From the NCBI GenBank assembly GCA_965234405.1, contig OZ248346.1: 64,000 bases of DNA, one strand, 5' to 3'. The notes under the pieces were generated by a model, which had not been told where the DNA came from, searched no databases, and saw only the letters and a list, made by a program, of their open reading frames with translations. The DNA is from Planktophila turicensis. GTDB taxonomy: Bacteria > Actinomycetota > Actinomycetes > Nanopelagicales > Nanopelagicaceae. Below, in pieces: positions 1 through 8,290 of the stretch (position 1 is its first letter; every line of letters begins with the position of its first letter). The position numbers and the translations under genes are program-made.

Positions 1-2
1 AA

Positions 3-1592
3 ATTCCAGAAGCAACTGAAAAGGCACGCAAGGCAGGACTTGGCGCACCAAGTCGCATCTTGTCGAAGGCACAGCTTGCACTCATTGCACCGAAGGAAGA
101 GCCAAAGCCAGCTGTTGAAGCACCTGCAAAGGGTGGCAAGGCTGCAGTTGTTCTCGATGAAGATGGCAATGAAATCGTTGTCGAAGAAGTAGAACTCGAA
201 GATGTTGAAACACTTATCGCTGAAGCTGCTGAAATCATTGATGCAGAGGCAGACGGAAAAGATCAGCCACGCGTTGTCACTCTCTCAGATGAGACAAAGA
301 ATGAAGAAGGCTCATTTACCCTTCTTGATACAGATGCAGATGATGAAGAAGAAGATAAGAACGAGCGCGAAAAGCATAAGAAGGATCTCAAGAATGTAAA
401 CCTCGTTCTTGAAGCTATCAACGGCAAGATCCAGGGCGTTGAAGTCGCTCCTAAGCACAATATTGATCAGGCTGATGCAAAGGCGCTGACCTTCAAGCAG
501 ATCCAACAGCAATTTGCGATGAACACCTTCAATGAAAAATCAGCGAAGATGATTGCAGAAGCTGTAAACCAGGGTTACCTCAAGAACCTCGAAGATTTGC
601 AGTACTTCTTCAATGAGCAAGCTCGATTTATTCAGATTGAAATCAAGCGCCTCCCACCAGAACAGACTGTTCTTACAGCAGGTGCAACAGCTGACCCTGT
701 AAAGGATTACCTCAAGCAGATCGGTCGCGTTGCTCTTCTTAACGCAGAGCTTGAAGTAGAACTTGCTACACGCGTTGAAGCTGGTCTCTTTGCTGAAGAA
801 GCACTGAAGAACACTAAGAAGATTGATAAGAAACTTAAGCGCGAGCTCGAGTGGATCGTTGAAGATGGAAAGCGCGCAAAGAACCACTTGCTCGAAGCAA
901 ACCTTCGTCTCGTTGTCTCTCTTGCAAAGCGTTACACAGGTCGCGGAATGTTGTTCCTTGACTTGATCCAAGAAGGAAACCTCGGTCTTATCCGTGCTGT
1001 CGAGAAGTTCGACTACACAAAGGGCTACAAGTTCTCGACATACGCAACATGGTGGATCCGTCAGGCAATCACCCGCGCGATGGCAGACCAGGCCCGCACA
1101 ATCCGTATTCCTGTTCACATGGTTGAAGTCATCAACAAGCTTGCACGCGTGCAGCGCCAGATGCTGCAAGACCTAGGACGCGAACCAACACCTGAAGAGC
1201 TCGCAAAGGAGCTCGATATGACACCTGAAAAGGTTGTCGAAGTTCAGAAGTACGGTCGCGAACCAATCTCGCTTCACACACCACTTGGTGAAGAAGGCGA
1301 CTCTGAATTCGGTGATTTGATTGAAGACTCTGAAGCTGTAAAGCCAGAAGAATCAGTGACATTCACAATCTTGCAGGAGCAGTTGATGCAGGTTCTCGGT
1401 GGGCTCACCAACCGTGAGGCTGATGTGATCAAGGCTCGTTACGGACTTACAGATGGTCAGCCAAAGACCCTAGATGAGATCGGCAAAGTTCACGGCGTAA
1501 CCCGCGAACGTATTCGTCAGATCGAATCAAAGACAATGTCGAAGCTGCGCCACCCTTCACGTTCGCAGTCACTGCGCGATTACCTCGATTAA
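3..1592 (+). CDS. rpoD: Primary sigma factor, sigma-70/HrdB type (5' end outside window)
   Basis: Principal sigma subunit of RNA polymerase, directing core enzyme to housekeeping promoters. The frame is open to the left edge, so the true start lies outside; about 530 residues are visible. The first ~125 visible residues are a low-complexity Lys/Ala/Glu-rich extension with acidic runs, as in actinobacterial HrdB proteins. Regions 1.2 to 4 follow: region 2 around nt 890-1120 (LRLVVSLAKRY, then DLIQEGNLGLIRAV and the aromatic -10-melting segment ATWWIRQAITRA), region 3 (IRIPVHM onwards), and the region 4 helix-turn-helix near nt 1465-1550 (LDEIGKVHGVTRERIRQIE), ending in the usual SLRDYLD-type tail. 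It converges on DUF7455 with the small CDGSH gene in between. The TANNNT hexamers found before many genes here are the expected target of this class. Confidence 0.96.
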   Translation: MPEATEKARKAGLGAPSRILSKAQLALIAPKEEPKPAVEAPAKGGKAAVVLDEDGNEIVVEEVELEDVETLIAEAAEIIDAEADGKDQPRVVTLSDETKNEEGSFTLLDTDADDEEEDKNEREKHKKDLKNVNLVLEAINGKIQGVEVAPKHNIDQADAKALTFKQIQQQFAMNTFNEKSAKMIAEAVNQGYLKNLEDLQYFFNEQARFIQIEIKRLPPEQTVLTAGATADPVKDYLKQIGRVALLNAELEVELATRVEAGLFAEEALKNTKKIDKKLKRELEWIVEDGKRAKNHLLEANLRLVVSLAKRYTGRGMLFLDLIQEGNLGLIRAVEKFDYTKGYKFSTYATWWIRQAITRAMADQARTIRIPVHMVEVINKLARVQRQMLQDLGREPTPEELAKELDMTPEKVVEVQKYGREPISLHTPLGEEGDSEFGDLIEDSEAVKPEESVTFTILQEQLMQVLGGLTNREADVIKARYGLTDGQPKTLDEIGKVHGVTRERIRQIESKTMSKLRHPSRSQSLRDYLD

Positions 1593-1609
1593 AAAGATCG
1601 GTTCTCGTA

Positions 1610-1795
1610 ATGTCTGATGCAAAGGCTTTTATCAACCCTAAGAGCGGTTCCATCCGCATCACAGGAGTTGTCGATATCGTCGATGCAGATGGCAATGTGA
1701 TTGAAACTATCGAAAACCCAAAGTTCTGCGGTTGTGGTCAATCAAAAGAAAAACCCTTATGCGATGGTTCGCATAAGGGTCTTCAACAAAACTAG
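1610..1795 (+). CDS. CDGSH iron-sulfur domain protein (61 aa)
   Basis: Small protein binding a redox-active, labile [2Fe-2S] cluster through three Cys and one His. The signature is complete near the C-terminus: C-G-C-G-Q-S-K-E-K-P-L-C-D-G-S-H, i.e. CxCxx(S)xxxPxCDG(S)H, residues about 40-55. No membrane anchor or second domain, so it is a stand-alone bacterial ferredoxin-like CDGSH protein. It lies 17 bases after the sigma factor stop, in the same direction. The codons for the PLCDGSHKG segment form a perfect 12-bp inverted repeat that on the other strand works as a terminator (see the terminator entry). Electron partner and cellular role are unknown. Confidence 0.85.
   Translation: MSDAKAFINPKSGSIRITGVVDIVDADGNVIETIENPKFCGCGQSKEKPLCDGSHKGLQQN
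1744..1780 (-). terminator. Intrinsic terminator of the DUF7455 gene, inside the CDGSH ORF
   Basis: Perfect 12-bp stem (1753-1764 with 1769-1780) and a 4-base loop. Read on the minus strand it is followed at once by TTTTCTTTT (1752-1744). It begins 16 bases past the minus-strand DUF7455 stop. On the plus strand no T-run follows, so it should act only on the minus-strand transcript. It overlaps the conserved codons of the CDGSH motif. Confidence 0.75.
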
Positions 1796-2005
1796 TTACT
1801 TAACTTCAACCAACTTCTCTGACTCGTCCTGAATCTTTGCAGCGACGGTCTTAAGCTTTTCGGCATATTCCTTGCCGTGATGTGCGCAGAACATCAGTTC
1901 TCCACCGGTCACTAAAGTTGCACGCACATAAGCCTGTGCGCCACATCGATCGCATCGATCGAGGGCATTTAGAGGTGTGGATTCGAGGATTACTTGCTCG
2001 GTCAT
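1796..2005 (-). CDS. DUF7455 family small zinc-ribbon-like protein (69 aa)
   Basis: Conserved actinobacterial protein of unknown function, commonly found beside the principal sigma factor gene. It contains a CDRCGAQA Cys-pair (residues ~18-21) and a later FCAHHGK segment, consistent with one metal site (CxxC...CxxH type), followed by a Lys/Glu-rich helix. The start is supported by a GGAG Shine-Dalgarno six bases before the ATG. Its stop codon directly abuts the stop of the convergent CDGSH gene, and its terminator lies inside that gene. No catalytic motif is visible; a nucleic-acid or protein-binding role is possible but unproven. Confidence 0.8.
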   Translation of the reverse strand: MTEQVILESTPLNALDRCDRCGAQAYVRATLVTGGELMFCAHHGKEYAEKLKTVAAKIQDESEKLVEVK

Positions 2006-2137
2006 CGCGCTCTCCGTTTCGCTTCGGTATTGCCTGTGTGGTGGGAAGTTGCCTTACATCTATGGAACATCATGCCAGTTCTCTTTATTCCCCGCTCGGT
2101 AAAAAGATTCGAATATTGTGTGAAGTATCGATTTTCT

Positions 2138-2149
2138 TGAGATATCTCA
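2138..2149. promoter_or_regulatory. 12-bp palindrome upstream of parE
   Basis: TGAGATATCTCA is a perfect palindrome in the 220-base gap between the divergent DUF7455 and parE genes. It could be an operator or chance. No gene was seen elsewhere in this gap. Confidence 0.3.
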
Positions 2150-2211
2150 CCCTAAATAATCAATATATGAGACCTTCGGCGCGCTTAACCAGATGCGAAC
2201 CATTCGCTGGC

Positions 2212-2217
2212 TAACCT
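2212..2217 (+). promoter_or_regulatory. Candidate -10 (TAACCT) for parE
   Basis: TAACCT lies 8 bases before the GTG chosen as the parE start. No Shine-Dalgarno is present before either this GTG or the ATG at 2193, so a leaderless message is the best explanation. The spacing is slightly longer than the 6-7 bases seen elsewhere in the window. Confidence 0.4.
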
Positions 2218-2225
2218 TTGCCACC

Positions 2226-4313
2226 GTGGCAGATGAATTGAACTTTGACGTAGCGGCGGACTCTAAGGATTCCTATACCGCCAAAGACCTAGCTGTCCTC
2301 GAAGGTCTCGATGCCGTTCGTAAGCGCCCAGGTATGTATATCGGTTCAACCGATTCACGCGGCCTTCAGCACTGTCTCTGGGAAATTATTGATAACTCAG
2401 TCGATGAATCTTTGGCAGGTCATTGCAAGAAGATCGAAATTAATCTTGAAGCCGATGGCTCTGTAGAAGTTCACGACGATGGTCGCGGTATTCCTGTTGA
2501 TAAGGAACCAAAGACTGGCCTAACAGGCGTTGAAGTGGTTATGACCAAGCTCCACGCAGGTGGAAAGTTCGGTGGCGGTTCATATGCTGCTTCCGGTGGT
2601 CTTCACGGTGTCGGTGCATCAGTTGTAAACGCACTTGCAGAACGCCTTGATGTTGAAGTCGACCGTAACGGCAAGATTTACTGGATGTCATTTAAGCGCG
2701 GCGTTGCTGGCGTATTCGATGGCGATGGACCAAAGGCTGAATTCACGCCGCAATCAGGTCTTCGTACTATCGGCAAGATTTCTGCAAAGGTAACAGGAAC
2801 ACGCACCAAGTGGTGGTCAGATCGTCAGATCTTCCTTAAAGATGCTGAACTTGATCTTGAAGATATCTACGCACGCGCACGCCAAACATCATTCTTGGTC
2901 CCAGGACTTTCCATCACCGTTAACGATAACCGCAAGAAAGAGAAGACCACACAGGTCTTCTTCCATAAGGGCGGAATCTCTGAGTACTGCGACTTCTTGC
3001 AGCCAGATGCACCAGTTGGTGAAGTAATTCGTATTTACGGTACTGGCCACTATCAAGAGACTGTTCCAGTTCTCGACGATAAGGGACACATGGTTTCAAC
3101 TGATGTTGAGCGCGATATGGAAGTTGATATCGCGATGAAGTGGGGCGTTGGCTTTGATTCAACTCTTCGCTCATTCGTGAACATCATTGCTACCCCAAAG
3201 GGTGGATCTCACGTACTTGGCTTCGAGCGCGCAATCACTAAGGCATTTAACGAAGCGATGCGCAGCGCAGGTATCTTGAAGAAGAATGAAGCCGATGTCA
3301 TTAAAGATGACGTCATGGAAGGCCTGACAGCTGTTGTCACAGTGCGTATGTCTGAACCGCAGTTCGAAGGTCAGACCAAGGAAGTCTTGGGCACAGCAGC
3401 TGCCACAAAGATTGTCTCGGCAGTCGTTGCCGACAAGTTGAAGGAATTCTTCGCAACAACTCGTCGTATCGATAAGGCTAACGGCAAGTTGATCATGGAA
3501 AAGATTGCCAATGCCTCACGCACACGTATTAGCGCGCGTGCTCACAAAGATATTCAGCGCCGTAAGAACGCTCTTGAATCTTCATCACTTCCGACAAAGC
3601 TTTCCGATTGTCGTTCAGAAGATGTCACTCGTACCGAACTCTTCATTGTAGAAGGTGACTCAGCGCTAGGCACAACAAAGGCTGCCCGAAACTCAGAATT
3701 CCAAGCAATCTTGCCTATCCGCGGAAAGATCCTTAACGTTCAGAAGGCATCACTTTCACAGATGCTCGATGATAAGGAGTGCGGATCTATCATTCAGGTT
3801 ATTGGCGCTGGCTCAGGTAAATCATTTGAACTTGATGAAGCTCGCTATGGCCGCATTATTTTGATGTCAGATGCTGACGTTGACGGCGCACATATTCGCT
3901 GCCTCTTGCTTACTTTGATGTATCGCTACATGCGTCCAATGCTCGATGCCGGACGCGTCTTTGCTGCTATTCCACCACTGCACCGCATTGAAACAATGGG
4001 CGCAGGCGGCAAGAAAGGTGAATACATCTATACATACTCAGATGATGAGATGAAGAGCGTCACCGCAGATTTGAAGAAGAACGGCAAGCGTTGGAAAGAA
4101 CCAATTCAGCGCTACAAAGGCCTTGGCGAAATGGATGCTGATCAGCTCCGTGAAACCACTATGGATCCTGATGTTCGTACGCTTCGCCGCATTACTGTCC
4201 CAGACGGAGAAGCTGCTGAGAAGATGTTTGAGCTCTTGATGGGTTCAGAAGTTGCTCCTCGTAAGGAATTTATTGCAACTGCTGAGATCGATCGCGAACA
4301 GATCGACGCTTAA
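2226..4313 (+). CDS. parE: DNA topoisomerase IV subunit B (ParE/GyrB family)
   Basis: ATPase subunit of a type IIA topoisomerase. It carries the N-terminal GHKL ATPase (RKRPGMYIGST, EIIDNSVDES, DDGRGIPVD, GLHGVGASVVNAL), the transducer, and the C-terminal TOPRIM domain (EGDSALG, MSDADVDGAHIR) ending in the YKGLGEM / TMDP block. At 695 aa from the GTG start it has the usual ParE/short-GyrB length with no insert. An upstream in-frame ATG at 2193 would add 11 residues with no homology look; the GTG is preferred because of the -10 before it. Its partner subunit ParC is encoded on the opposite strand about 2.4 kb away. The sigma factor / parE / parC / sepH neighbourhood resembles that of other actinobacteria, which is why ParE is preferred over GyrB. 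Confidence 0.9.
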   Translation: MADELNFDVAADSKDSYTAKDLAVLEGLDAVRKRPGMYIGSTDSRGLQHCLWEIIDNSVDESLAGHCKKIEINLEADGSVEVHDDGRGIPVDKEPKTGLTGVEVVMTKLHAGGKFGGGSYAASGGLHGVGASVVNALAERLDVEVDRNGKIYWMSFKRGVAGVFDGDGPKAEFTPQSGLRTIGKISAKVTGTRTKWWSDRQIFLKDAELDLEDIYARARQTSFLVPGLSITVNDNRKKEKTTQVFFHKGGISEYCDFLQPDAPVGEVIRIYGTGHYQETVPVLDDKGHMVSTDVERDMEVDIAMKWGVGFDSTLRSFVNIIATPKGGSHVLGFERAITKAFNEAMRSAGILKKNEADVIKDDVMEGLTAVVTVRMSEPQFEGQTKEVLGTAAATKIVSAVVADKLKEFFATTRRIDKANGKLIMEKIANASRTRISARAHKDIQRRKNALESSSLPTKLSDCRSEDVTRTELFIVEGDSALGTTKAARNSEFQAILPIRGKILNVQKASLSQMLDDKECGSIIQVIGAGSGKSFELDEARYGRIILMSDADVDGAHIRCLLLTLMYRYMRPMLDAGRVFAAIPPLHRIETMGAGGKKGEYIYTYSDDEMKSVTADLKKNGKRWKEPIQRYKGLGEMDADQLRETTMDPDVRTLRRITVPDGEAAEKMFELLMGSEVAPRKEFIATAEIDREQIDA

Positions 4314-4323
4314 GCCTTAGTTT

Positions 4324-5922
4324 TTAGTCAATCGAAACTAAGTCGAAGTACTCTTCTTTCCAAATATCTTCATCGCCATCAGGCAACAAAATCACGCGCT
4401 CTGGTTTAAGAGCCTGCACGGCTCCTTCATCGTGAGAGACCATGATGACTGCGCCTTGATATTCACCAAGAGCCCCAAGGATTTCTTCTCGAGATGCTGG
4501 GTCTAAGTTGTTTGTAGGCTCATCGAGAAGCAGAACGTTCGCAGCCGATACAACCAAGGTCGCAAGTGCCAAACGAGTTCTTTCGCCACCAGATAAGACC
4601 TTTACTGGCTTATGAACATCATCGCCAACAAAGAGGAATGATCCAAGTACGTTACGAGCTTCTGGTTCACGCAAGTCATCCTTTGAAGACAACATATTTT
4701 CAAGAATAGTGCGCTCGAAGTCGAGCATTTCATGTTCTTGGGCGTAGTAGCCGAGTTTCAAACCATGGCCGTGTTCAACTTTTCCGGTATCGGATTCAAG
4801 TTGGTTGGCAAGAATCTTAAGAAGAGTGGTCTTGCCAGCTCCGTTAAGTCCCAAGATCACAACGCGTGAGCCCTTATCGATAACGCAAGAAACGTCGGTA
4901 AAGATTTCAAGAGATCCGTAGTTCTTAGAAAGCTCTTCACCCGATAGGGGAGTCTTGCCACAAGGAGCAGGTGTAGGGAAACGAAGCTTTGCGACCTTAT
5001 CTTTAACGCGAACATCTTCAAGACCTGCGCGCAATTTATCTGCGCGACGTAACATTCCTTGAGCCGCGGTTGCCTTAGAAGCCTTAGCGCGCATCTTCTC
5101 ACCCTGCTTCTGCAAAATTTCAGCTTTCTTCTCAGCGTTGGCGCGCTCTTTCTTGCGGCGATGTTCATCTTGTTCGCGCTGTAAGAGGTACTGCTTCCAA
5201 CCCATGTTGTAGACATCGATGACGTTACGGTTTCCGTCGATGTAGAAGACCTTATTTACAACTGTTTCAATCAAGTTCACATCGTGGGAGATGATGACCA
5301 ATCCACCTGCATAGTTGATGAGGTAGTTGCGAAGCCACATGATCGAATCAGCATCCAAATGGTTTGTAGGCTCATCGAGCAGAAGTGTTTCAGCGCCTGA
5401 AAAGAGGATGCGAGCAAGCTCAATACGTCGACGCTGACCACCAGAGAGTGTGTCGAGCTGGTTGTTAAATACTGACTCTGAAACTCCCAGAGAAGTTGCA
5501 ATAGCTTCCGCTTCAGAAGTTGCGGCATATCCACCAGCTGCTGAAAATTCTGCATCAACACGTGTGTAGCGCTCTAGTGCTTTTTCAAGTTCGGCACCTT
5601 CAGTAGTTGCCATCTCTTGTTCGACTTGGGTCATACGCGCAGCGATTTGATCGAGATCGCGGGCAGACAAGATGCGATCTAAAGCTGTTCCCTGATCTTC
5701 ACCAGTACGAGGATCCTGGGGGAGGTAACCAATCTTTCCTGTGCGCTGAACGCCGCCACCTGCAGGCAGGTTTTCGCCAGCTAATACTTTTGCAAGAGTT
5801 GATTTACCAGCACCGTTACGGCCAACGAAGCCGACGCGATCGCCATGGTTGATGCGCACATTGACGCCAGATACTAAGAGGCGCGCTCCGGCACGGAGTT
5901 CAAGAGCGGATGTGGAGATCAT
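4324..5922 (-). CDS. ABC-F family ATPase (Uup/EttA-like)
   Basis: Soluble twin-ATPase protein of the ABC-F class, which acts on ribosomes (translation rescue or antibiotic protection) rather than in transport. The first nucleotide-binding domain has Walker A GRNGAGKST (residues 34-42), signature LSGGQ (159-163) and Walker B LLLDEPTNHLD. The second has GLNGAGKTT (near residue 350), LSGGERTR and LLLDEPTNNLD. Between them lies the Lys/Arg/Glu-rich interdomain linker (REQDEHRRKKERANAEKK) that reaches into the ribosome in this family. There are no membrane segments. It converges on parE with only a 10-base gap. The specific ABC-F subgroup cannot be told from the sequence alone. Confidence 0.9.
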   Translation of the reverse strand: MISTSALELRAGARLLVSGVNVRINHGDRVGFVGRNGAGKSTLAKVLAGENLPAGGGVQRTGKIGYLPQDPRTGEDQGTALDRILSARDLDQIAARMTQVEQEMATTEGAELEKALERYTRVDAEFSAAGGYAATSEAEAIATSLGVSESVFNNQLDTLSGGQRRRIELARILFSGAETLLLDEPTNHLDADSIMWLRNYLINYAGGLVIISHDVNLIETVVNKVFYIDGNRNVIDVYNMGWKQYLLQREQDEHRRKKERANAEKKAEILQKQGEKMRAKASKATAAQGMLRRADKLRAGLEDVRVKDKVAKLRFPTPAPCGKTPLSGEELSKNYGSLEIFTDVSCVIDKGSRVVILGLNGAGKTTLLKILANQLESDTGKVEHGHGLKLGYYAQEHEMLDFERTILENMLSSKDDLREPEARNVLGSFLFVGDDVHKPVKVLSGGERTRLALATLVVSAANVLLLDEPTNNLDPASREEILGALGEYQGAVIMVSHDEGAVQALKPERVILLPDGDEDIWKEEYFDLVSID

Positions 5923-5966
5923 TTGGCGTATCTTCCCACAGTATTCCTATTACCTTGTAATCAGCC

Positions 5967-5972
5967 TAGAAT
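5967..5972 (+). promoter_or_regulatory. -10 TAGAAT, leaderless methyltransferase
   Basis: TAGAAT six bases before the ATG at 5979 and no Shine-Dalgarno; transcription would start at or next to the start codon. Confidence 0.65.
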
Positions 5973-5978
5973 CTTCAA

Positions 5979-6737
5979 ATGCTCAGCCTGATGATTCTGC
6001 TCATCGCACTCTTACTTCTTGCGATTTCCTTCTATCAGATTCGAATTCTGAAGCGCATCAACGAAAAACTCATCAAGTTAGTAGCACCTGAAAGAGATGT
6101 GCGTCGCATTGCCAAGGCACAGAGCGAAGCAGCTTGGGAGAACTATCGACAAGGTGAGTTCTATTCGCAATTACTTCGATTGCTCGATCTCAGCGCTCCA
6201 ATTCCATCTACTCGCAGCTGGGCAGCATCACCTGATGTTCTGCTGACACTTCTTGATCTGGCTAAGAGTTCTAAACCAACGCGAATACTCGATTTGGGTT
6301 CAGGAATGTCCACCTTGGTGCTTGCAAAGAGCGCTCCTCAAGCAACAATCACAAGTATTGATAACTCTGCTGAATACGCCGGAAAGACAAAGAGACTTCT
6401 TGCTGCCCATGGTGTTACCAATGTCGACGTTCGAGTTGCTGCACTTACTCCACATACTTCAGGAGTCGATTGGTACGACTTATCTCAGCTCAACGATGTA
6501 ACCAATATCGATCTTCTCTTTATTGATGGACCTCCGGGATCTAAAAATCCCAAGGCGCGCCACCCAGCTATCGTTGAATGCATTTCGAAGTTGAGTCCAC
6601 GAGCAATTATTGTCATTGACGATGCTGGGCGAGAAGGTGAAAAAGATATGGCTAGCGAATTTGCAAAGGCTCTTCCAAGCCATACCCTGGAATTTCTCTC
6701 GCACGAAAAAGGAACGGCAGTTTTACTGCCTAACTAA
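5979..6737 (+). CDS. Membrane-anchored class I SAM-dependent methyltransferase
   Basis: A hydrophobic N-terminal helix (residues ~1-19) with a following basic segment suggests a signal anchor with the catalytic domain inside the cell. The remainder reads as a methyltransferase_24-like Rossmann fold: motif I ILDLGSGMSTL (residues ~103-113), acidic end of strand 2 at SIDNS, and an IDLLFIDGPPG segment like motif IV, followed by VIDDAGR. The substrate cannot be inferred; similar proteins occur near polysaccharide or lipid modification genes, but here it sits alone between the two topoisomerase IV genes. It ends one base before the stop of the convergent parC gene, leaving no room for any missing parC sequence. 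Confidence 0.75.
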   Translation: MLSLMILLIALLLLAISFYQIRILKRINEKLIKLVAPERDVRRIAKAQSEAAWENYRQGEFYSQLLRLLDLSAPIPSTRSWAASPDVLLTLLDLAKSSKPTRILDLGSGMSTLVLAKSAPQATITSIDNSAEYAGKTKRLLAAHGVTNVDVRVAALTPHTSGVDWYDLSQLNDVTNIDLLFIDGPPGSKNPKARHPAIVECISKLSPRAIIVIDDAGREGEKDMASEFAKALPSHTLEFLSHEKGTAVLLPN

Positions 6738-8264
6738 TTACTCCTTGCCGATACGTGTGCGACGAGGCACTGCGAATGATTTACCGACAGCAGTGAGTTC
6801 TTCTGAAACCTGCTTGCGGATTGCATCCTCATTTTTAAGCAAAGTTGTAAGGGCTGCGATGATTGCCTTGAGTTCTTTCGACTCAGTTTCGAGTTCGAGC
6901 TTGCTCATCTTTGTTAGACGGCGAAGAGGCATATCCAAGATGTAGGTAGCTTGTTCGTCGTTGAGCTTGAAATCTTTGATGAGCTTCTCTTTTGCAGCAG
7001 CTGCATCATCGCTACCGCGAATAATCTTGATGACTTTATCGATATCAATGATTGCCTTGAGCAATCCATCAACCAATGAAAGGCGATCTTCAGCTTTTGC
7101 CTTACGAAATTCTGAGCGACGACGAACAACTTCAATGCGGTGATCGATAAATACCTGCAAGAGCTCTTTCAATCCCAGCGTCTGTGGCTTGCCTTTAACG
7201 AGAGCCACAGCGTTGATCGCGAATGCATCTTCCATCGGAGTCAGCTTGAAGAGCTTTTCTAGAACATCTTCAGGCTCGAAACCATTCTTGAGTTCGATAA
7301 CTACGTTTGTGCCTGTCTGGCCATCGGTGAGATCGACGATATCTGAGATACCTTGAATTTTCTTTGCCTTAGCAAGGTCTGCAATACGTTCAACGATCTT
7401 TTCGGGACCGATGTTGAACGGCAGCTCCTTGATGATGATGCCCATTTTGCGTGAAGTAACTTTGCTGATTTCAACAGTTGCGCGGACTTTAAATGAGCCC
7501 TTACCTGTTGCATAAGCTTCGCGAACGCCTTCGAGTCCAACGATTTCTCCACCTGTTGGGAAATCTGGAGCCGGTACATGCTTCATAAGCTGATTGAGAG
7601 TCGCCTTAGGGTTATCAATCAGGAACTTTGTTGCAGCGATAACTTCGCCGAGGTTATGGGGAGCCATGTTGGTCGCCATACCCACTGCGATACCTGAACC
7701 GCCGTTGACCAGTAGGTTAGGAAAAGCTGCAGGAAGAACAAGTGGCTCTGAAAGCTGACCGTCGTAGTTAGGTCCGAAGTCAACTGTATTTTCATCTGCT
7801 TCTGCAACCATCGACATGGCCGCTGATGCAAGGCGCGCTTCCGTGTAACGCATCGCTGCAGGACCTGCATCGAGTGAACCGAAGTTTCCGTGGCCATCGA
7901 TCAGAGGAATCTGCATTGAGAAAGATTGAGCCATACGCACAAGTGCGTCGTAAATTGCTGAGTCACCGTGCGGGTGCAACTTACCCATTACTTCACCGAC
8001 AACACGCGCGCTCTTTACATGTCCGCGCTCTGGGCGAAGACCCATATCGCTCATCTGGTGAAGGATGCGGCGGTGTACTGGCTTTAATCCATCGCGCGCA
8101 TCAGGAAGAGCGCGTGAGTAAATTACTGAGTATGCGTACTCGAGAAATGATTCCGACATTTCAGAAGAGACATCGATATCAACGATCTTGCCAGGAAATT
8201 CTCCTGGTTTAGGTCCGACGACCTTCGCTGACTTCTTTGGTGCTGCTGTCTTCTTCGTTGCCAT
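6738..8264 (-). CDS. parC: DNA topoisomerase IV subunit A lacking the C-terminal pinwheel domain
   Basis: Breakage-reunion subunit of topoisomerase IV. After a Lys/Ala-rich N-terminal tail (1-20) it contains the winged-helix core with the quinolone region HPHGDSAIYD (Ser and Asp unmutated), the catalytic tyrosine Tyr140 in AAMRYTEARLA, the tower, and the coiled-coil with the dimer gate up to the VPRRTRIG segment. There the protein stops at 508 aa. This is the junction where GyrA and ParC normally continue into a ~250-300 residue beta-pinwheel that wraps DNA. The stop abuts the neighbouring methyltransferase gene, so the domain is absent, not frameshifted. Expected effect from family knowledge: decatenation and relaxation remain possible, with altered DNA-geometry preference. 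A CAGAAT -10 lies 7 bases before the ATG. Confidence 0.9.
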   Translation of the reverse strand: MATKKTAAPKKSAKVVGPKPGEFPGKIVDIDVSSEMSESFLEYAYSVIYSRALPDARDGLKPVHRRILHQMSDMGLRPERGHVKSARVVGEVMGKLHPHGDSAIYDALVRMAQSFSMQIPLIDGHGNFGSLDAGPAAMRYTEARLASAAMSMVAEADENTVDFGPNYDGQLSEPLVLPAAFPNLLVNGGSGIAVGMATNMAPHNLGEVIAATKFLIDNPKATLNQLMKHVPAPDFPTGGEIVGLEGVREAYATGKGSFKVRATVEISKVTSRKMGIIIKELPFNIGPEKIVERIADLAKAKKIQGISDIVDLTDGQTGTNVVIELKNGFEPEDVLEKLFKLTPMEDAFAINAVALVKGKPQTLGLKELLQVFIDHRIEVVRRRSEFRKAKAEDRLSLVDGLLKAIIDIDKVIKIIRGSDDAAAAKEKLIKDFKLNDEQATYILDMPLRRLTKMSKLELETESKELKAIIAALTTLLKNEDAIRKQVSEELTAVGKSFAVPRRTRIGKE

Positions 8265-8271
8265 GGCGCGT

Positions 8272-8277
8272 ATTCTG
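8272..8277 (-). promoter_or_regulatory. -10 CAGAAT before parC
   Basis: CAGAAT, read on the minus strand, 7 bases upstream of the parC ATG, with no Shine-Dalgarno; probable leaderless start. Confidence 0.5.
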
Positions 8278-8290
8278 CCAAGCGAAGTAG

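Noticed and set aside
540..1169. 209-aa open frame antisense to the sigma factor gene
   Set aside because: Lies wholly within conserved sigma-70 coding sequence, Cys/Leu-rich nonsense composition, no start signal.
6738..8264. parC as a frameshifted pseudogene
   Set aside because: The downstream bases encode an intact methyltransferase on the other strand, and all catalytic residues of the kept domains are present; no remnant of the pinwheel domain was seen.
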